This document shows positions 60,256 to 64,000 of a stretch of DNA of 64,000 bases, piece by piece. Position 1 is the stretch's first letter; each line of letters opens with the position of its first letter. Both the position numbers and the translations under genes were made by a program. This stretch comes from Pelagibacteraceae bacterium AG-422-I02. Its GTDB lineage: Bacteria; Pseudomonadota; Alphaproteobacteria; Pelagibacterales; Pelagibacteraceae. Under the pieces are notes generated by a model. It did no database searches. It saw only the letters and a program-made list of their open reading frames with translations, and had not been told where the DNA came from. The stretch lies in the NCBI GenBank assembly GCA_003213555.1, contig QCMS01000002.1, positions 1 to 64,000 of the forward strand, written 5' to 3'.

Positions 60256-60726
60256 ATGAAAATATCAAAAAAATTAGAACCTTTGCTCGCAGGAATATTT
60301 GCTTCAATTATTATTGGAATTCTATCTTTCCTTAGCTTTGAAACATCCACAGGCTTTTGGTTAATATTTTCTTTTGGATCGTCTACTTTAATTGTGTTGG
60401 TGTTTCATGATAGTGAATTTGCCCAGCCCGCAAATGTTTTTTTTGGCCACTTATTAGCAATCGTTATAGGAATACTTTTTAATGAGTTTTTAGGAATATC
60501 TTATCTAACACTTGGATTATCAGTGGGGACTACAGTAACACTAATGATGTATTTTAAAATAATACACCCTCCTGCGGCTGCAAACCCGTTAATAGCATTA
60601 TTTGCTGATGTATCATTTGGATATATTATTTTCCCAGTAGTAGTTGGTTCAATAGTCATCATTATTTTATCTGTGATAATAAATCGTTATATTTTGAGAA
60701 GAAATTACCCAGTTAGATGGTTTTAA
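60256..60726 (+). CDS. HPP-family membrane protein
   Basis: 156 residues with four to five helices. The conserved IHPPAAANPLIALF (His-Pro-Pro) and FGSSTLIVLVFHDSEFAQP are the family signature. HPP proteins are linked to nitrite transport in plastids and cyanobacteria. It overlaps the tspO gene by 4 bases in convergent orientation. Confidence 0.88.
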   Translation: MKISKKLEPLLAGIFASIIIGILSFLSFETSTGFWLIFSFGSSTLIVLVFHDSEFAQPANVFFGHLLAIVIGILFNEFLGISYLTLGLSVGTTVTLMMYFKIIHPPAAANPLIALFADVSFGYIIFPVVVGSIVIIILSVIINRYILRRNYPVRWF

Positions 60727-61185
60727 TTTAATAGAAAAATTGAACTATTGAGAATTAATGCGTAGCTTGACCAAACTAAATAAGGGATCATTAAATAAAA
60801 ACTCATTTTATCTCTAGAAAGATATTGTTTCATTAAAATTATAATAAACATTAATATAATTACTAAATTTATCAGAGCTATGCCAATTAAGTGAAAACCA
60901 AAAAATACTACGCTCCATGTGCTATTAAAAAATAAATGAATAAAGTAAATTTTCAATAATTTTTTTTCAAAAGATTTTATCCATACTTTCCAAATTGCAA
61001 GTGACATTAAAAAAATATAATGTTGACCAGACAGGAGCAAATACCCAGCTTGGAGGATTAAAACTTGGTAAAATAATTTGTGAGTACCAGGGTTCTTTAA
61101 AAGTTGATGTCGCATAGCCTCCAATCATCGGTGCAATAAAGGTTATTAATAGAATAATTATTAAAGATAAGTATTTATTTTTCAC
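60723..61185 (-). pseudogene. tspO: TspO/MBR-family protein split by a frameshift in an A7/T7 run
   Basis: The start codon lies at 61185 and the stop at 60723. The 5' frame encodes the N-terminus (MIGGYATSTF, PPSWVFAPVWSTLYFF) and breaks down after the seven-T run at 61009-61015 (minus strand). One fewer T gives LYFLMSLAIW and continues in the second frame with FFNSTWSVVFFGFH and PYLVWSSYA, both TspO hallmarks. The restored product, about 153 residues with five helices, would bind porphyrins or tryptophan-like ligands in the outer or inner membrane and is linked to light and oxygen response in Rhodobacter. Break cause is unknown. Confidence 0.82.
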
Positions 61186-61209
61186 AACATTATAAGATAT
61201 AACTAATTA

Positions 61210-61962
61210 ATGTCTAAAAATCAGAAAAAAATTTGGATAACTGGATCAAGTAGTGGAATTGGCAAGGCAGTTGCAGAAAAGTTTGCAAAAGAAGGTTGGA
61301 AAGTTGCAGTTTCAGCTAGAAGAAAAGAATTGTTGGATGAGTTAGCCAAAAATGAAAATATTTCCTCTTTTCCTTTAGACGTTACTGATAGATCTCAAAT
61401 AAATAATACGTTTAAAAATATTTTAAATGAATTCGGTGAATTAGATATATGTTTGTTTTCAAGCGGAACATATGAGCCTAAAGACGAACAAAGCATAGAT
61501 CCTGACAAAATCAAAAATGTAATTAATGTTAATTTTTTAGGAGTGATCGATTGTGTAAAAGTTGTTGAAGATTATTTTAAAAATAAGAAATCTGGACACA
61601 TTTCGATAGTTTCCTCGATTGCAGGTTACAGAGGTCTGCCAAATTCAAGTGGTTATGGTCCCTCAAAAGCTGCTCTAACTAATTTTAGCGAAAGTATTTA
61701 CTTTGATTTTAAAAAATTTGGAGTGAGGGTGTCAGTTGTATCACCAGGTTTCATCAAAACTCCTTTGACCGATAAAAATGAGTTTCCTATGCCATTTTTA
61801 AAAACTCCTGAATATGCCGCAGAAAAAATTTATAATGGCTTGGTGAAAGGAAATGCTTTTGAAATTCACTTCCCGAAAGGATTAACTTTAACTTTAAAAT
61901 TTTTAAGAATATTACCTTATAGACTTTATTTATTTTTAGTAGATAAACTTGTTAAACGATAA
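61210..61962 (+). CDS. Short-chain dehydrogenase/reductase
   Basis: 250 residues. The motifs GSSSGIGKAVAEKF, catalytic Ser in SIVSSIAGY and Tyr-Lys in YGPSKAAL are complete. The C-terminal segment is hydrophobic (LKFLRILPYRLYLFLVDKLV) and may touch the membrane. It converges on sodB without a gap. SDRs of this type accompany cfa and photolyase genes in other proteobacteria. Confidence 0.88.
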   Translation: MSKNQKKIWITGSSSGIGKAVAEKFAKEGWKVAVSARRKELLDELAKNENISSFPLDVTDRSQINNTFKNILNEFGELDICLFSSGTYEPKDEQSIDPDKIKNVINVNFLGVIDCVKVVEDYFKNKKSGHISIVSSIAGYRGLPNSSGYGPSKAALTNFSESIYFDFKKFGVRVSVVSPGFIKTPLTDKNEFPMPFLKTPEYAAEKIYNGLVKGNAFEIHFPKGLTLTLKFLRILPYRLYLFLVDKLVKR

Positions 61963-62547
61963 CTAAAGAAGAGAGTCAATGTATTCCCAATTGATTAATT
62001 TATCAAAAAAATTTTCTAAATAAGCTGGCCTTTTATTTCTGTAATCTAAGTAATACGAGTGCTCCCACACATCGCAACCTAATATAGGTTTCATATTATG
62101 AATTATTGGGTTTTCAGCATTTGGTGATTTAGTTACTACAAGCTTATCTTCTTTTAAAGACAACCAACACCATCCAGATCCAAACTGAGTAACTCCGGCA
62201 TTGATAAATTCCTCCCTAAATTTTTCAAAGCCACCAAAATCTTCTTTAATCTTACTTTCAAGCTTGGATGGAACATTTCCTCCACCATTAGGTTTCATGC
62301 ACTTCCAAAAAAGATTATGATTCCAATGTTGGCTTGCATTGTTGAATATTCCTGCTTTTTTTTCATTTGATGATTTTTTAATTACATCTTCCAAAGATAA
62401 ATTTTCATAATCAGAACCTTTTATAAAGTTATTTAGATTTGAAATATAAGTTTGATGATGTTTGCCATGATGTAAATCCAAAGTTTGCTCTGACATTATT
62501 GGAGAAAGAGCTGAATTACTGTAATCTAATTTAGGAAGCTCAAACAT
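61963..62547 (-). CDS. sodB: Iron/manganese superoxide dismutase
   Basis: 194 residues, full length. Metal ligands sit in LDLHHGKHHQTY (His), NNASQHWNHNLFW (His) and DVWEHSYYLDYRN (Asp, His). It detoxifies superoxide in the cytosol. It ends adjacent to a convergent SDR and follows a DUF3833 gene by one base, in a neighbourhood rich in light and oxidative-stress genes. No signal peptide is present. Confidence 0.96.
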   Translation of the reverse strand: MFELPKLDYSNSALSPIMSEQTLDLHHGKHHQTYISNLNNFIKGSDYENLSLEDVIKKSSNEKKAGIFNNASQHWNHNLFWKCMKPNGGGNVPSKLESKIKEDFGGFEKFREEFINAGVTQFGSGWCWLSLKEDKLVVTKSPNAENPIIHNMKPILGCDVWEHSYYLDYRNKRPAYLENFFDKLINWEYIDSLL

Positions 62548-62548
62548 A

Positions 62549-63073
62549 TCAATTTTTTACAAACATAACGGTTAATTCTGCTACTTTAATTCCAAATTTA
62601 GTCATTGTCGCTCTGTTTATTGCCACGCGATCATCCTGCATGAAAATCCAATCATCAAACGTAATTTTAATATTTTTGCCTTTAACCGGCACCAGCAATA
62701 CATATTCAAATTTAAAAGCTGGACCATATGAATATCCTTTAGCTGTTCCAACTACATCAGAGGCTGTTCCCTCGTAGTTATGTTCATCAATTTTTTTAAT
62801 AGTCCATTGACGAGTTTGTCTTTCCCCATCATTCCAATCAAAAACTTCGTCTAAAATTAATTGAGAACCATCCCATTTTCCGTTTAAATCAGCTTTAAAT
62901 TGTCTTGTAACTTTTCCAGATCTATTTTGTAACACTCCCCAAGCTTTGACATTACCCGATAAATAATTTTCGATGACTAGTCTCGGTTTTTGATCTTTAA
63001 AATCTGTCGGTTTCATTTTATTTGCACATCCTGTTGTTAAAATTAGTAAAAATAGTACTATAAATTTTTTCAT
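62549..63073 (-). CDS. DUF3833 family lipoprotein
   Basis: 174 residues with a lipobox near residue 15 (ILTTGC). The mature domain DFKDQKPRLVIENYLSGNVKAWG and QTRQWTIKKIDEHNYEGTASDVVG match DUF3833, typically found beside cyclopropane synthase and SDR genes in proteobacteria. It is presumably anchored in the envelope. It overlaps the cfa gene end by 4 bases, so it is cotranscribed. Confidence 0.88.
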   Translation of the reverse strand: MKKFIVLFLLILTTGCANKMKPTDFKDQKPRLVIENYLSGNVKAWGVLQNRSGKVTRQFKADLNGKWDGSQLILDEVFDWNDGERQTRQWTIKKIDEHNYEGTASDVVGTAKGYSYGPAFKFEYVLLVPVKGKNIKITFDDWIFMQDDRVAINRATMTKFGIKVAELTVMFVKN

Positions 63074-64000
63074 GACGAATATCTATTAGACATGGAGAAT
63101 TGAATCAAGTTAATGTTTCTAGACTTAAAACCGCCTTCACAATATGATAAGTAAAATTCCCACATACGCTTGAAATATTCATCAAAACCAAGTGGGCTAA
63201 TTTTTTCCCATGTCCTTAAAAAATTTTTTCTCCAAGTTGCTAAAGTTCTGGCATAATCATCGGAGTAGGTATTAATTTTTTCTAGTTTTAGGTCATTTTT
63301 TTTAATTAGATTTTCCATAAATTTAATTGAGGGTAAAAACCCGCCTGGAAAAATATATTTTTGAATAAAATCCTCATTTGCTCTATATCTTTCAAATAAG
63401 TCATCTTTTATCATGATGCCTTGAATTGCAGCAGTTCCCCCATAATTAAGAACATTTTTAATTTTACCAAAATATTGGTCCATGTATTTTTCACCAACAG
63501 CCTCTATCATTTCTATCGAAGCTACGTGATCATATTTTTCCTTGAGATCTCTGTAATCTAAAAATTTAACATTAACTTTATTGTTTAGTCCTGAGTTGAA
63601 AATCTTCTTTTTAGTAAACTCATATTGATTTTTAGAAATTGTGATACAGTCTACACTCACATCATAATTTTTAGCTAAAAATTCAGCAAATCCACCCCAA
63701 CCACAACCTATCTCTAAAACCTTGTTTCCATCTTTAATATTCAATAAATTTATAAGCTCTTGAAATTTATTTCTTTGAGCGATTTCTAAATCATCATTCT
63801 CATTTTTATAGACTGCGCTTGAATAAGTAAGAGATTTATCAAGCCACAACGAAAAAAATTCATTCCCTAAATCATAGTGTTTTGAAATATATTTTTTACT
63901 TTTAGATTTTGTATTTGATGCAAATATTTTTTTTAGAAAATTTTTAATTTTTTGTAATTTTAAACTTCCTGAAAAAGAATAGATTGTATTAATATTTCTC
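63070..64000 (-). CDS. cfa: Cyclopropane-fatty-acyl-phospholipid synthase (5' end beyond window)
   Basis: The frame stays open to base 64000, so the N-terminus is missing; the first methionine at 63849 is not the start, since HYDLGNEFFSLWLD lies upstream of it. The visible 309 residues hold SAM-binding LEIGCGWGGFAE and the conserved DYRD, EMIEAVGEKY and FPGGFLPS segments. It transfers a methylene from SAM to unsaturated fatty acids of membrane lipids. It overlaps the DUF3833 gene. Confidence 0.93.
   Translation of the reverse strand, partial: RNINTIYSFSGSLKLQKIKNFLKKIFASNTKSKSKKYISKHYDLGNEFFSLWLDKSLTYSSAVYKNENDDLEIAQRNKFQELINLLNIKDGNKVLEIGCGWGGFAEFLAKNYDVSVDCITISKNQYEFTKKKIFNSGLNNKVNVKFLDYRDLKEKYDHVASIEMIEAVGEKYMDQYFGKIKNVLNYGGTAAIQGIMIKDDLFERYRANEDFIQKYIFPGGFLPSIKFMENLIKKNDLKLEKINTYSDDYARTLATWRKNFLRTWEKISPLGFDEYFKRMWEFYLSYCEGGFKSRNINLIQFSMSNRYSS

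Noticed and set aside
60220-60307. Upstream ATG giving a 29-residue hydrophobic extension to the phosphatase
   Set aside because: It would overlap the divergent HPP gene, and the extension is antisense sequence of that gene, with no family support.
1-64000. tRNA, rRNA, CRISPR arrays, insertion sequences and prophage genes
   Set aside because: Visual search of the gaps found no T-loop and acceptor pairing typical of tRNA, no spaced direct repeats and no transposase or integrase frame. A computed scan (for example tRNAscan-SE) could still find a missed tRNA.

Overview
The window is dense, very AT-rich bacterial DNA with short or overlapping intergenic spaces. The gene content and protein style point to a SAR11-clade alphaproteobacterium (Candidatus Pelagibacter or a close relative). 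Evidence includes AprAB plus a membrane anchor, TRAP and ABC solute uptake, AcuI, paired AmtB, a DUF5989 protein, many lysine- and isoleucine-rich proteins and almost no mobile DNA. No rRNA, tRNA, CRISPR array, insertion sequence or prophage was recognised. The assignment is my inference from sequence character; no database was searched.

The left half (about 0.8 to 35.6 kb) reads as an organosulfonate catabolism region. Divergent operons at 5.7 kb carry an omega-amino acid (taurine-type):pyruvate aminotransferase, alanine dehydrogenase and a dimethylglycine-dehydrogenase-like flavoprotein on one side. On the other side lie a TauABC-like transporter, an aspartate-racemase-like protein, a malate/sulfolactate-dehydrogenase-family enzyme and a short phosphate acetyltransferase. 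At 15 to 20.5 kb a TRAP transporter sits with a histidinol-dehydrogenase homologue of the HpsN (dihydroxypropanesulfonate dehydrogenase) type and a zinc alcohol dehydrogenase. It is divergent from a GMC flavoprotein and two SDR enzymes. At 26 to 29.4 kb, Xsc (sulfoacetaldehyde acetyltransferase) is divergent from SuyAB-like sulfolactate sulfo-lyase. At 29.8 to 35.6 kb a minus-strand operon encodes a TauE/SafE exporter, a small unknown, AprA, AprB, AprM, a minimal nucleotidyltransferase and a heme-oxygenase-fold protein. Together these would take up C2 and C3 sulfonates, cleave them to acetyl-phosphate or pyruvate plus sulfite, and then export sulfite or oxidise it to APS and sulfate.

The middle (35.7 to 53.6 kb) is mixed housekeeping and transport. 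It holds an MFS carrier, a Cys/Met PLP enzyme, a 27-residue highly basic protein that is easily missed, and an apparent structured RNA on the minus strand at 39.05 to 39.22 kb. It continues with MnmA, CysQ, RecX, two tandem ammonium transporters, HU, RseP, a LysR regulator, AcuI, FolE and HisI.

The right end (53.6 to 64 kb) resembles a light and oxidative-stress group. It has two photolyase-family genes (one with apparently inverted domain order), DUF393 and DUF2256 companions, MsrA, TspO, superoxide dismutase, short-chain dehydrogenases, a DUF3833 lipoprotein and cyclopropane-fatty-acid synthase (cut by the window end). Two genes, a 2OG-Fe(II) oxygenase and tspO, are each broken by an apparent one-base insertion in a homopolymer. 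That could be sequencing error, transcriptional slippage or real decay.
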